Part shown: one piece after another, positions 43,922 to 52,365 of the stretch | Position numbering within the stretch: the first letter of the stretch is position 1 | How the letters are laid out: every line of letters begins with the position of its first letter | Source: JBLHKS01 sp047620505 | GTDB lineage: Bacteria > Verrucomicrobiota > Verrucomicrobiia > Verrucomicrobiales > DEV007 | Assembly: GCA_047620505.1 (NCBI GenBank) | Contig: JBLHKS010000012.1 | Span: 4,087-68,086, forward strand | Length of the DNA stretch: 64,000 nt | Reading direction: 5' to 3' | Translations under genes and position numbers: made by a program | The notes under the pieces: generated by a model | The model's input: the letters and a program-made list of their open reading frames with translations, nothing else | Told to the model about the DNA's origin: nothing | Databases searched by the model: none

Positions 43922-44025
43922 TTTTGAACCGCGGATTGCACGGATTCTCGCGGATGGTTTTAAAAAGGAACCCAATTCCAAATCCAAAAAATCCGCGCCC
44001 ATCCGCGAAATCCGCGGTCCAAAAC
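43922..44025. repeat. Imperfect inverted repeat between convergent genes
   Basis: The left arm (about 43922-43957) and right arm (about 43996-44025) pair over CCGCGGAT...CGCGGATGG and CCATCCGCGAAATCCGCGG, with TTTTGAACC/GGTCCAAAAC at the tips. It lies between the TauE and alr stops. It may be a bidirectional terminator or a REP-like element. Confidence 0.7.
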
Positions 44026-44027
44026 TC

Positions 44028-45140
44028 TTACCGGTAAACCCGCTGAACCCGCCGCGTGATCCCGGTCAGAATCTCCCAGGAAATCGTGCCGGCCTTTTCC
44101 GCCAACTCAGTCGCCAGCTGCTGCTGGTCGCCCTGCTCGCCGATCAAGACTGCTTCCTCCCCAGGTTCCGGCAATTTTTCGAGCCCTGACACGTCCACAA
44201 CAATCTGATCCATCGTCACTCGACCCAGCAACGGGCATCGCTGGCCATGAATCAAAACATCGGCTCCCGAGCCGGAAATCGAACGAGGATAGCCATCGCC
44301 GTAGCCAATCCCGATTGTCGCAACCCGCATCGCGCGCTCCGTGATGAACGTTCGTCCATAATTGATACCGTGATTCGGCGGAAGCTCACGAACCAGCGTA
44401 ACGCGCGACTTGAGCGACAGCACGGGCCGCAATTCCTTTTGGTGTTTCGGCAAGGGCGAAAGGCCGTAAAGCATCAGGCCGGGCCGCATCAGAGTTGCCG
44501 ATTTCTGAAGCTCGGCGAATTCCAGAAGGCCAGCGCTGTTGCTGAGATGAAAATGCCGCGTTTCCGGCAAGGACTGGCGGAGTTGCTCAGTCATCGAAAT
44601 TTGCGCGCGCGTGAAATTCGCGTCTTCGTCCGCAGACGGAAAATGCGTCGCGATTCCGTCCAGCCGAACGTTCGCCAAACCCGATATCGCTTCGGCAATC
44701 GCCGCGGCTTCGCTTTCGAGGCAACCCATCCGGCCCATTCCGGTGTCGATCGTGAGATGCAGCGTCGCTTTGATTCCCAGCTCCTTCGCCAACGTGTCGA
44801 ACGCCATCGCCTCGTCAAAACTAGACACGGTGACCACAAACCCGTTCGCTGCAGCGATCGCGCGCTCGTGCGGAAGCACCGGCCCTAACACGAGCACTTT
44901 TCCGGGAGCATTCGCAGCGACTTCGAGGCCTTCCGAGACGTTCGCAACGCCAAACCAGCGAACCTCGTCCGCAAGCGCCGCGACAACGCCGGCGAGCCCA
45001 TGGCCGTAGGCGTCCGCTTTGACGACAGCCATTATTTCGCGATCGCCAGCATACGATTTCGCCACGCTTAAGTTGTGGCGCAGCGCGGAGAGATCGATCT
45101 CCGCCCAGGTTCGAAGCTGCGCAATGGAATCGGAAATCAC
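44028..45140 (-). CDS. alr: Alanine racemase
   Basis: 370 aa PLP enzyme making D-alanine for peptidoglycan. The PLP Lys is in AVVKADAYGHG near the N-terminus, the second catalytic Tyr in GINYGRTF, and TIDTGMGRMG and HLSNSAG are conserved. Near-normal length. A rearranged palindrome variant (44112, CCAGCTGCTGCTGG) encodes QQQLA. It lies 15 bp downstream of the GHL10 gene on the same strand. Confidence 0.93.
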   Translation of the reverse strand: MISDSIAQLRTWAEIDLSALRHNLSVAKSYAGDREIMAVVKADAYGHGLAGVVAALADEVRWFGVANVSEGLEVAANAPGKVLVLGPVLPHERAIAAANGFVVTVSSFDEAMAFDTLAKELGIKATLHLTIDTGMGRMGCLESEAAAIAEAISGLANVRLDGIATHFPSADEDANFTRAQISMTEQLRQSLPETRHFHLSNSAGLLEFAELQKSATLMRPGLMLYGLSPLPKHQKELRPVLSLKSRVTLVRELPPNHGINYGRTFITERAMRVATIGIGYGDGYPRSISGSGADVLIHGQRCPLLGRVTMDQIVVDVSGLEKLPEPGEEAVLIGEQGDQQQLATELAEKAGTISWEILTGITRRVQRVYR

Positions 45141-45155
45141 GGCCGAAGAGAAACG

Positions 45156-46715
45156 CTAATTTTGCTCGTCAACAACGACGGCAACCGGCGGGGCTGCGGT
45201 CGCCGATTTCAAAAGAGAGGCGGAACTTCCAAGTTCTCCTGCATGTCCAATTGGCGTAACCGCGATCTGAGCCGGAGCGCCTTCGATCGCCAGATTCGTC
45301 TTGTCGGCAGGCAGCAGCTGCCCGGTCGTCCAAGCCCCGTTCTCCATCGTCTGGACCAACCACCAGCGGACCCGGTTTTCCAAGCCGTCGCCGTCCCACT
45401 GAACGACCACCGAGGCATCGGTTTCGGCAACGAGGCGCAGCTGAGCTTTCGGAAGCAGCCCGTCGGAAAGCCACGGCGATGCAGGCGGAAGCGCGAAGCT
45501 GCCGTAGATGTTGTTTTTGAAGACCTCGACAAGATTCGCCCGATTTTCCATCAGCGATTTCACGCTGTAGTGAATGTGGCCGGAGCCGTGACTAACGTCG
45601 TTGTTATCGCGAGAAATTTTCACCTGCCGCAGGGCATCGTTCGCGTCGCGATTCGGCTCGCCCTCGCTTTGGATTCGGTAAATCGCGATTCCCGGCCAGA
45701 GATGTCGACCCTGCTTGTTTTCATCGCGCCACCAGTCGTAGAGCCCGCCGAAACCGAGCTGCTCATGATCGGTCGACCAGTAAAGCTGAGGAGCGAGGTA
45801 ATCCATCCAACCGTTGTGCCACCATTTTTTGACGTCGGCGTAAAGTGACTCGTAGGCATCCAGGCTCGTTTTAACCTGCGCCGGCTGACCTGGCCGGTAA
45901 ACCCCGAACGGGCTGACGCCGACTTTGCAGGTCGGGTCGATCTCTTTAACCGTCTTGTAGAATTCTTCCACGAACCCACTCATCGCGTCCCGCCGCCAAT
46001 CGCCGATTAGCAACTCGCCACCAGTTTCTCGATAAGCCTGGTAAGAGGCGTAGTCGTTAAAATCCTCCCACTTGCCTGCCTTATTCTTGAAAGGGTAGGG
46101 ATAAAAATAGTCGTCGATGTGGACGCCGTCGATGTCGTAGCGCTCAAGCACATCTCGAACCACATCGATTGCTCTCTGACGTGAAAATTCGAGGGTCGGC
46201 TCAAGCCAGAGCTTCTTGCCGTACTGTCGAACGGCCTTCGGATGGGTCTGCGTGACGTGATCCGGATGGCTCTTGCCGTGCCCCGAATTCACGGCCCGAA
46301 ACGGGTTGAACCAAGCGTGAAGTTCGATCCCTCGTTTGTGGCACTCGCGGACGGAAAACTCGAGTGGGTCGTAGCCTGGATCGCGTCCCATCTCGCCGGT
46401 CAGCCACGGTGCCCAGGGTTCAATTTTGGATCGGTAAAGCGCGTCGCACTCGCCGCGGATCTGGAGGACGACGGCGTTGAGTTTCATCTCGACGGCGCGA
46501 TCGAGAATCGCGATCATCTCAGCTTTTTGATCGGCAATCGGAAGCGTGGCCTTCGACGGCCAATCGATGTTGTGGACGGTCGCAATCCACACTCCGCGAA
46601 ACTCGCGCTGGGGCGGATCCGGCGTGGTGTCTGCCGATTTATAGCCAGCAGCTGCTGCGGTGCCGACCACGAAGCTCAAGCTCAAGGCGAGAGCAAATTT
46701 CCACCAGAATCTCAT
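45156..46715 (-). CDS. GHL10 (DUF187) glycoside hydrolase-like secreted protein
   Basis: 519 aa with a signal peptide (to AAAAG, encoded by an exact palindrome at 46646). The TIM-barrel opens REFRGVWIATVHNIDWPS and carries VVLQIRGECDALY, ELHAWFNPFRA and the acidic DGVHIDDYFYPYPF, all typical of GHL10/DUF187. A C-terminal beta domain follows. GHL10 proteins act on cell-wall or other glycans, some on denuded peptidoglycan glycan strands. The adjacent alr gene is consistent with, but does not prove, a wall role. Confidence 0.87.
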   Translation of the reverse strand: MRFWWKFALALSLSFVVGTAAAAGYKSADTTPDPPQREFRGVWIATVHNIDWPSKATLPIADQKAEMIAILDRAVEMKLNAVVLQIRGECDALYRSKIEPWAPWLTGEMGRDPGYDPLEFSVRECHKRGIELHAWFNPFRAVNSGHGKSHPDHVTQTHPKAVRQYGKKLWLEPTLEFSRQRAIDVVRDVLERYDIDGVHIDDYFYPYPFKNKAGKWEDFNDYASYQAYRETGGELLIGDWRRDAMSGFVEEFYKTVKEIDPTCKVGVSPFGVYRPGQPAQVKTSLDAYESLYADVKKWWHNGWMDYLAPQLYWSTDHEQLGFGGLYDWWRDENKQGRHLWPGIAIYRIQSEGEPNRDANDALRQVKISRDNNDVSHGSGHIHYSVKSLMENRANLVEVFKNNIYGSFALPPASPWLSDGLLPKAQLRLVAETDASVVVQWDGDGLENRVRWWLVQTMENGAWTTGQLLPADKTNLAIEGAPAQIAVTPIGHAGELGSSASLLKSATAAPPVAVVVDEQN

Positions 46716-46844
46716 GAAACACCGAATAGGGGAATCGCACGCGGTTCAAGCTGGAACGCGCGCGGCATTACAATTTCTGGAATGATTTGTAACGGACAGA
46801 ATCCACGAACCCTGAAAACGTAGCAGTTCTAGAAACCCGCCATC

Positions 46845-47495
46845 ATGAATTCCTGTCCAACTCCAAGCGCGCCCACTCCCCATCCGGATTTTCTTCCGAA
46901 GCCGAAAAAATCCGGCCGAGGCTGTCTGATTGTTCTGGGCGTTTTCGTTCTACTCGGCGTGCTCGGCTATTTGGGCTATCGTCACTATTTCCATGCCGAA
47001 ATCAAGCCGACCGAACTGACTCGAGGAGAGGAAATCGTCGTCGATACAAAAATTGAGGATATTGAAACAGCCGCCACGGCTCCACAGCCAGCTAAGCCGA
47101 AACAGGGCCGCAGAATCGTTTTCACCGAGCACGAAGTGAATGGCCTTCTCAATAAGGCGGATCTTGGCGATACGTTTCGGATCGACTTCAAGGACGGCTA
47201 CATTGACATCACGACCGTTTTTCCAGTTCCAGAAGACGTCCCGGTAATCGGCGGCGCGAATCTTCGGGTCAGCGTGGATCTCGCTTTGGAAAAACTACCG
47301 AACGGCAGCCTTTCTTTTGCCGTTAAGAATGTCGACATCGCGGGTCTGCCGCTTCCGGACGATTTCATCGGTGGGATCAAAGGCGATAATCTGATTGAGC
47401 GGCTCAAAGACGAAAAGATCTTCCAGCTTCTCAGCGCTGGCGTCTCGGATCTCCAGATCGGTGGCGGCGAACTCGCGGTAATTCTCGCCTTCTGA
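46845..47495 (+). CDS. Membrane-anchored protein, YpmS/LmeA-like fold possible
   Basis: 216 aa. A Pro-rich cytoplasmic tail is followed by one TM helix (GCLIVLGVFVLLGVLGYLGY), a linker and an extracytoplasmic domain. The domain has VFTEHEVNGLL, similar in pattern to the tE.EiN.LL motif of lipid-binding YpmS/LmeA-type proteins, followed by alternating strands. Function not established. It is divergent from the GHL10 gene and precedes trpS by 46 bp. Confidence 0.65.
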   Translation: MNSCPTPSAPTPHPDFLPKPKKSGRGCLIVLGVFVLLGVLGYLGYRHYFHAEIKPTELTRGEEIVVDTKIEDIETAATAPQPAKPKQGRRIVFTEHEVNGLLNKADLGDTFRIDFKDGYIDITTVFPVPEDVPVIGGANLRVSVDLALEKLPNGSLSFAVKNVDIAGLPLPDDFIGGIKGDNLIERLKDEKIFQLLSAGVSDLQIGGGELAVILAF

Positions 47496-47541
47496 GTCAG
47501 GCAGTTTGACTTTCCGGCGCGTGGGCGAACATTCGGGCCCC

Positions 47542-48504
47542 ATGCGAATTCTGAGCGGAATCCAGCCTTCCGGACGCCTACACCTCGGTAATTATTTCGG
47601 GATGATGAAGCCCGCCATCGCCCTCCAGGACGAGGGCGAGGCATTTTATTTCATCGCCGACTACCACTCTTTGACGACCGTTTCTGACCCGGCCGTGATG
47701 CGTGAGAATGTTCGCGATGTCGCGATCGACTTTCTGGCCTGCGGTCTCGATCCGGAAAAATCCGTCTTTTTCAAGCAGTCCGACGTGCCGGAAGTCACCG
47801 AGCTTTCCTGGTTGCTCAGCTGCGTTTGTCCGATGGGTCTGCTGGAGCGCTGCCACTCTTACAAAGACAAAATCGCACGTGGTCTGGAAGCAACTCACGG
47901 CCTTTTCGCCTACCCGGTTCTGATGGCCGCCGACATCTTGATTTACGATAGTGACGTCGTTCCAGTTGGAAAAGACCAGAAGCAGCACGTCGAGGTAACG
48001 CGTGATCTCGCTGCCAAAATCAATCATCTCTACGGGGCGGATCTGCTCCGCGTGCCAGAGCCTAGAATCCAGGAAGCCACGGCGAAAGTCCCTGGAGTCG
48101 ACGGCGAAAAGATGAGCAAGAGCTACGACAATCTCATTCCGCTCTTTGGCGAACAGAAGCCGATTCGAAAGCGGTTCATGAGCATCAAGACCGACTCCAC
48201 GCCGGTTGAAGATCCGAAAGATCCGGAAACCTCGATTGTCTTCGAACTCTACAAGTTGATGGCGACTGACGCCGATGTTGAGACGATGGCTGAGGATTTC
48301 CGAAAGGGCGGCGTGGGCTACGGCGATTTCAAAAAGCGCCTCTTCGAAACCTTCTGGGATTCCTTCGCGCCGTTCCGCGAAAAGCGTGCCGAACTCGCCG
48401 CCGATACCGCCTACATTGACGATGTTCTGAAAAAAGGTGCGAAAAAGGCCCGTGAAACAGCCGTCGCCGTTTTGAATCGGGTGCGTTCGGCCATGGGGCT
48501 TTGA
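47542..48504 (+). CDS. trpS: Tryptophanyl-tRNA synthetase
   Basis: 320 aa class I synthetase charging tRNA-Trp. The HIGH-type motif is IQPSGRLHLGNYFG and the KMSKS loop is GEKMSKSYDN, both intact; FIADYHSLTT and VPVGKDQKQHVE are characteristic of TrpS. The ATG at 47542 starts exactly at the conserved MRILSGIQPSG N-terminus. Confidence 0.96.
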   Translation: MRILSGIQPSGRLHLGNYFGMMKPAIALQDEGEAFYFIADYHSLTTVSDPAVMRENVRDVAIDFLACGLDPEKSVFFKQSDVPEVTELSWLLSCVCPMGLLERCHSYKDKIARGLEATHGLFAYPVLMAADILIYDSDVVPVGKDQKQHVEVTRDLAAKINHLYGADLLRVPEPRIQEATAKVPGVDGEKMSKSYDNLIPLFGEQKPIRKRFMSIKTDSTPVEDPKDPETSIVFELYKLMATDADVETMAEDFRKGGVGYGDFKKRLFETFWDSFAPFREKRAELAADTAYIDDVLKKGAKKARETAVAVLNRVRSAMGL

Positions 48505-48597
48505 GGCGCTCGGCGAAAAACGGCAAGGCATTAAAAAACCCCAGGACTTCGACTTCTCGATTCAGAATTGAGGGGGGTGGAGGAAACGTCAGGAACG

Positions 48598-48602
48598 GAG
48601 GA
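48598..48602 (+). promoter_or_regulatory. Ribosome binding site deciding the PUR-protein start
   Basis: GGAGG lies about 7 bp before the ATG at 48610. It favours that start over an in-frame TTG at 48568. Clear Shine-Dalgarno sequences are otherwise uncommon in this window. Confidence 0.55.
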
Positions 48603-48609
48603 TCGAGAA

Positions 48610-48891
48610 ATGTTTGGATTTGGAGATAACGACGACCGCGAACAACAGCGTCCAAAATACGATAAGGATAGTGACGATCGACAGCAAGATGGGCCGCTGC
48701 ACACCGAAAAAATCGTCGCTGACCGGAAAATCTTTTTTCTGGATCTGAAGGAAAACAACCGAGGTCGGTTTGTTAAAATCACCGAGGATGTTCGCGGCAG
48801 GCGGGACACGATCATGGTTCCAGCTGAGACTCTGGCGGACTTCATCGATGCTTTGACGGCGATCCAGGATGCTGAGGAAGATCTCGATTAA
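48610..48891 (+). CDS. PUR-domain nucleic-acid-binding protein
   Basis: 93 aa. After an acidic, Gln-rich lead, LHTEKIVADRKIFFLDLKENNRGRFVKI is the bacterial PUR repeat, a whirly-like ssDNA/RNA-binding fold also found in spirochaetes and bacteroidetes. IMVPAETLADFIDALT completes it. Role unknown; candidates are RNA chaperoning or nucleoid function. An exact palindrome lies 3 bp beyond its stop. Confidence 0.85.
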   Translation: MFGFGDNDDREQQRPKYDKDSDDRQQDGPLHTEKIVADRKIFFLDLKENNRGRFVKITEDVRGRRDTIMVPAETLADFIDALTAIQDAEEDLD

Positions 48892-48894
48892 GCC

Positions 48895-48906
48895 CAGCAG
48901 CTGCTG
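48895..48906. repeat. Intergenic exact CAGCAGCTGCTG copy
   Basis: An exact copy of the dispersed palindrome, 3 bp after the PUR-protein stop and 49 bp before the PanB-like start. Confidence 0.85.
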
Positions 48907-48955
48907 AGTGGGATTCGAGCTTTCGGACAGGAGCGGGGCTTGCTAAAGTCGGCCC

Positions 48956-49768
48956 ATGCTTCGGCCACGAAAAAAATACACGGTCTACGATCTTCAACAA
49001 CTGAAGGGCAAACGCTGCCTGACTCACATCCACGTAAAATCGCCGGAAGAGGCGGCAGCCGCTGAAGCAGCTGGGGTGGATTTGATGAGCTGCAGCTTCG
49101 ACTCACCCGAGGCGCAAGCTCGCTTGCCGCTGCTTGTCGAAGCCGCGCCGAACAGTTTTTTATCGTGCGCGACTCCGCATGGGATGGCCACGCAAGAGGA
49201 GGCGATTCGGGTCGGGTTTCAAGCGCTGGAGCTCGGTGCGAGTTCCGTTTACTGCTCGGCGAGTCCGTTCATCATCGAGGCGATGGCGCGTGAAGGCGTT
49301 CCGGTCGTTGGGCATCTCGGAATGGTCCCGCGGCACGTGACCTGGACGAATTATCGCGCGATCGGGAAGACGATCGAGGAAGCAAAGCAGCTTTTCGCCC
49401 AGATGAAGCGCCTCGAAAGCGCGGGAGCCTACGCGGCTGAGTTGGAAGTCGTTCCCCATCCGCTTGCCAAATATCTGTGCTCAAAAACGCCGATGATTTT
49501 GATGTCGTTAGGGTCGGGAAGCGGCTGCGATACGCAGTTTCTGTTTTCCTGCGACATTCTCGGCGACTACGACGAGCGAATCCCACGACACGCGAAGGCG
49601 TATCGGAATTTTCAGGAAGAGCATCGGCGGTTGCAGAACGAACGGATCGCGGCTTTTGGCGAGTACATCGCAGATGTGAACGAAGGGCGGTTTCCAGAGC
49701 GCGGAAATCTGATCGAGATGGAAGACGAACTGCTAAACGAGATCATCGCCGGAGTTGAGGACGAGTAG
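48956..49768 (+). CDS. PanB-like (ketopantoate hydroxymethyltransferase-related) protein
   Basis: 270 aa TIM-barrel of the PanB/PEP-mutase superfamily. VPVVGHLGMVPRHV, ESAGAYAAELEVVPHPLAK with the catalytic-type Glu, and GSGSGCDTQFLFSCDILG line up with PanB. Other active-site parts differ: the LADLPF-type Asp is missing (FLSCATPHGMAT) and VK(I/L)EGG is VYCSAS. It may have lost or changed activity, so I would not name it panB. No other pantothenate gene is nearby. Confidence 0.75.
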   Translation: MLRPRKKYTVYDLQQLKGKRCLTHIHVKSPEEAAAAEAAGVDLMSCSFDSPEAQARLPLLVEAAPNSFLSCATPHGMATQEEAIRVGFQALELGASSVYCSASPFIIEAMAREGVPVVGHLGMVPRHVTWTNYRAIGKTIEEAKQLFAQMKRLESAGAYAAELEVVPHPLAKYLCSKTPMILMSLGSGSGCDTQFLFSCDILGDYDERIPRHAKAYRNFQEEHRRLQNERIAAFGEYIADVNEGRFPERGNLIEMEDELLNEIIAGVEDE

Positions 49769-49778
49769 TCCAGGCAAA

Positions 49779-50084
49779 TCAGGCCGCAGCTGGTCGCTTA
49801 GCGAAAGTCGCTGCTGGCAGCACCAATTCGACCAACGCCCAGATTCCCTGCTCGTAAACCTCATCAGGCAAGTGCACTTCGATCGGCTGAGGCTCGGGAA
49901 CTTCATCGTCATCGGCCAGCATTCCGCGGATGTGAAACTCCATCGCCGATTTCATGTTCTTCAGCGCTTGAGCAAACGTCGAGCCTACCGAAATGCACCC
50001 AAGAAGATCCGGCGCTGAAACTCCATATTCAGTTCCTTCGTCTTTGTGAAGAACCACCGGGTAGTGAACTTGGATCGTTTCCAT
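49779..50084 (-). CDS. hicB: HicB-family antitoxin
   Basis: 101 aa. VHYPVVLHKDEGTEYGVSAPDLLGCISVGST with the following FAQALKNMKSAMEFHI is the HicB partial RNase H-like fold that neutralises HicA. The C-terminal tail (YEQGIWALVELVLP) would carry the DNA-binding or dimerisation part. It lies 8 bp after hicA, the usual order. Confidence 0.88.
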   Translation of the reverse strand: METIQVHYPVVLHKDEGTEYGVSAPDLLGCISVGSTFAQALKNMKSAMEFHIRGMLADDDEVPEPQPIEVHLPDEVYEQGIWALVELVLPAATFAKRPAAA

Positions 50085-50092
50085 TGGCTAAT

Positions 50093-50293
50093 TCAATTTG
50101 GCGGCCAGTCCCAGCCAGCCTGCAGAAAGATACTTCGAACCGTTCCGATGGGAATGTCTTTTTTGGGGTGAGGCACGGTGACTTTACCCGTTCTTGATGG
50201 ATGCTTGAACTGATGTTGGTCGCCGTCCGTACCCACCAGATACCAACCTTCTTTCTTAAGTCGTTTGATGATCCGCCGACTGCTCAAACTCAT
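50093..50293 (-). CDS. hicA: HicA-family mRNA interferase toxin
   Basis: 66 aa dsRBD-fold toxin. RRIIKRLKKEGWYLVGTDGD followed by HQFKHPSRTGKVTVPHPKKDIPIGT contains the conserved catalytic His of HicA. It is intact and paired with hicB downstream. The ATG at 50293 was preferred over a longer reading that runs into the divergent dehydrogenase. Confidence 0.9.
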   Translation of the reverse strand: MSLSSRRIIKRLKKEGWYLVGTDGDQHQFKHPSRTGKVTVPHPKKDIPIGTVRSIFLQAGWDWPPN

Positions 50294-50380
50294 TTCAGGA
50301 AGGGACTCTTTTCTTTGGGTTTCGCAAGACGAACTCCCCTTTGCTCGACGGAAAGCTGACTTCGTGTTAGGGGCCAAGCC

Positions 50381-51976
50381 ATGAATCACGGTCAACAAAT
50401 CATCGGCTTTTCCACATCAGCGGAAAGCGGCGAGACATTTCGCGCGAAAAATCCAGCGACGGGCGAGGATTTGCCGACGGCGTTCCACGAAGCAACGAAG
50501 ACGGAGATCGATCGCGCGCTGAATCTGGCTTCAACTGCGTTCAACGACTACCGCGGACGCTCAGCTGAAGAGCGCGCCGGATTTCTGGAGGCAATCGCGG
50601 ACGAAATCGAGGGACTCGGTCAGCAGCTGCTGGAAACGGGCGACGCGGAAACGGCTCTGGGAATTCCACGTTTAACCGCTGAGCGCGGACGCGCTTGCTT
50701 CACGGCGAGGTTGTTCGCCAAGATGATTCGCGAAGGCTCCTGGGTCGACGCGCGGATCGAGACGGCGAATCCCGACCGCGAGCCGCTTCCCAAGCCTGAC
50801 GTCAGGCTGATGCATCGGCCGCTCGGACCCGTTGTCGTCTTTGGAGCGAGCAACTTTCCGTTCGCGATTTCGGTCGCTGGCACCGACACGGTTTCGGCGC
50901 TCGGAGCGGGCTGCCCGGTCGTCGTGAAGGCGCACCCAGCCCACCCTAACACCTGCGAAATGATCGCGAGCTGCATCGTTCGAGCGGCGCAAAAATGTGG
51001 AATGCCGGAAGGCGTGTTTTCGCTGATTCACGGTCGAACCAACGAAGTGGGAATCGCTTTGGTCGAGCATCCGAAGACGGAAGTCGTCGCTTTCACCGGC
51101 TCGCTCCGGGGAGGCCGCGCGTTGTTCGACGTGGCTCAGCGCAGGCCCCGCCCGATCCCGGTTTACGCGGAAATGGGGAGCGTGAATCCGGTTTTCATTC
51201 TGCCTCGTGCGTTGCGCGAACGGGGCGCGCAGATCGCTGCGAGTTACGTCGGATCGCTAACGCTTGGAACAGGTCAATTCTGCACGAACCCGGCTGTGGT
51301 CCTAGGCCTCGAGAGCCCGGAGTTGAGCGGCTTCATCTCAGCAGCTGCTGAGCGCGCGGCGGCGGTTTCGCCTGCGACGATGCTGCATGCCGGGATTCAT
51401 TCGGCTTATCTTTCTGGAACAGAGCAGATCGCCGGCCTGGAAGGGGTCGAGGTCGCTGGTCAGGCCCCGAATGCCGATCCAACCAGGGCCCAAGCGGCGT
51501 CAGTCGTTTTTCAAGCGAAGGTCGATCGGTTTTTCGAGCACGAAGCGGTTCTGAAGGAGGAAGTCTTCGGCCCTTCGTCGGTCGTGCTCGAATGCCAGAA
51601 GGTTGAGCAGATGTTGCGCTTCGCCGAAGGCATGGAAGGCAGCCTCAGCGCGACGGTTCACGGCACGGCTGAGGACCTCGAAGAATTCCGCGAGCTCCTG
51701 ACAATCCTCGAAACTCGAACCGGACGCGTCATCATCAACGGCTTCCCAACCGGGCTCGAAGTCTGCACGGCGATGCACCACGGCGGCCCCTACCCAGCCG
51801 CGACTCACAGCCATTTTACCTCTGTCGGAACCAACGCGATTTATCGGTTTGTCAGGCCCGTTTGCTTTCAGGATTTTCCAGATTCGCACCTTCCCGAGGA
51901 GCTGCGAAGCGCCAACGCCCATGGGATTTGGCGGATGGTGAACGGTGAAATGTCGAAGGAAGATATCGTTGTCTGA
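50381..51976 (+). CDS. Alpha-ketoglutarate semialdehyde (2,5-dioxovalerate) dehydrogenase-like ALDH
   Basis: 531 aa aldehyde dehydrogenase. The catalytic Cys301 is in LGTGQFCTNPA, general-base Glu264 in VYAEMGSVNP, and GASNFPFAISVAG with the FTGS motif binds NADP. The sequence is closest in pattern to the 2,5-dioxovalerate (KGSA) dehydrogenases that end uronate, glucarate and pentose oxidation. It may work with eda and the UxaE-like protein elsewhere in the window. Two exact palindromes (50621 GQQLLE and 51339 SAAAE) are present. Confidence 0.87.
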   Translation: MNHGQQIIGFSTSAESGETFRAKNPATGEDLPTAFHEATKTEIDRALNLASTAFNDYRGRSAEERAGFLEAIADEIEGLGQQLLETGDAETALGIPRLTAERGRACFTARLFAKMIREGSWVDARIETANPDREPLPKPDVRLMHRPLGPVVVFGASNFPFAISVAGTDTVSALGAGCPVVVKAHPAHPNTCEMIASCIVRAAQKCGMPEGVFSLIHGRTNEVGIALVEHPKTEVVAFTGSLRGGRALFDVAQRRPRPIPVYAEMGSVNPVFILPRALRERGAQIAASYVGSLTLGTGQFCTNPAVVLGLESPELSGFISAAAERAAAVSPATMLHAGIHSAYLSGTEQIAGLEGVEVAGQAPNADPTRAQAASVVFQAKVDRFFEHEAVLKEEVFGPSSVVLECQKVEQMLRFAEGMEGSLSATVHGTAEDLEEFRELLTILETRTGRVIINGFPTGLEVCTAMHHGGPYPAATHSHFTSVGTNAIYRFVRPVCFQDFPDSHLPEELRSANAHGIWRMVNGEMSKEDIVV

Positions 51977-52003
51977 ATCGTCGCCAGCCGCTATCTTGGG
52001 CCT

Positions 52004-52333
52004 ATGAAAACGCTCGCAATCGCACTGGCGCTCGGATTTGCGACCTCAGCTTTCTCCGGCGAAGTCATCAAACGCGAACTCGGAATCGACTCAAACGGCG
52101 AGGTCGTCGAGGGCTACGTTTTCCAAGCCGATTCGAAGCACCGCCGGCGTTCATCGAATTCGGGCCGAGTCTTTCGCCCGAACTATTTTTATCAATCTCC
52201 GGTCGTGATTCGGGCTACGCCGACTTGCCGGACGACTACCGTTCGCACGGGCCAGCCCATCATCGTGATTCCGCACAGGCCCGCTCCAATCCGCGCGCGA
52301 GTGATCGTTCCGCGCCAGGTTAAACCCGATTGA
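52004..52333 (+). CDS. Small exported protein of unknown function
   Basis: 109 aa with a signal peptide ending AFSG. The mature part is basic and Arg/Pro-rich (KHRRRSSNSGR, VIPHRPAPIRARVIVPRQ) and has a single Cys. No family recognised. It precedes the HerA-type ATPase by 32 bp. Confidence 0.6.
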   Translation: MKTLAIALALGFATSAFSGEVIKRELGIDSNGEVVEGYVFQADSKHRRRSSNSGRVFRPNYFYQSPVVIRATPTCRTTTVRTGQPIIVIPHRPAPIRARVIVPRQVKPD

Positions 52334-52365
52334 CGCTGCGGGTGGGCCCTCACATTGTGCCCACG

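Noticed and set aside
44111..44124. CCAGCTGCTGCTGG in alr as a full palindrome copy
   Set aside because: It is a triplet-shifted relative and not a symmetric match, so it is listed only as a variant.
48956..49768. Naming this gene panB
   Set aside because: Several active-site residues of ketopantoate hydroxymethyltransferase are replaced and no pantothenate genes are nearby.
49779..50293. HicAB and YefM/YoeB as a novel defence system
   Set aside because: Both are well-known type II toxin-antitoxin pairs in standard order, with no extra genes that would form a new system.
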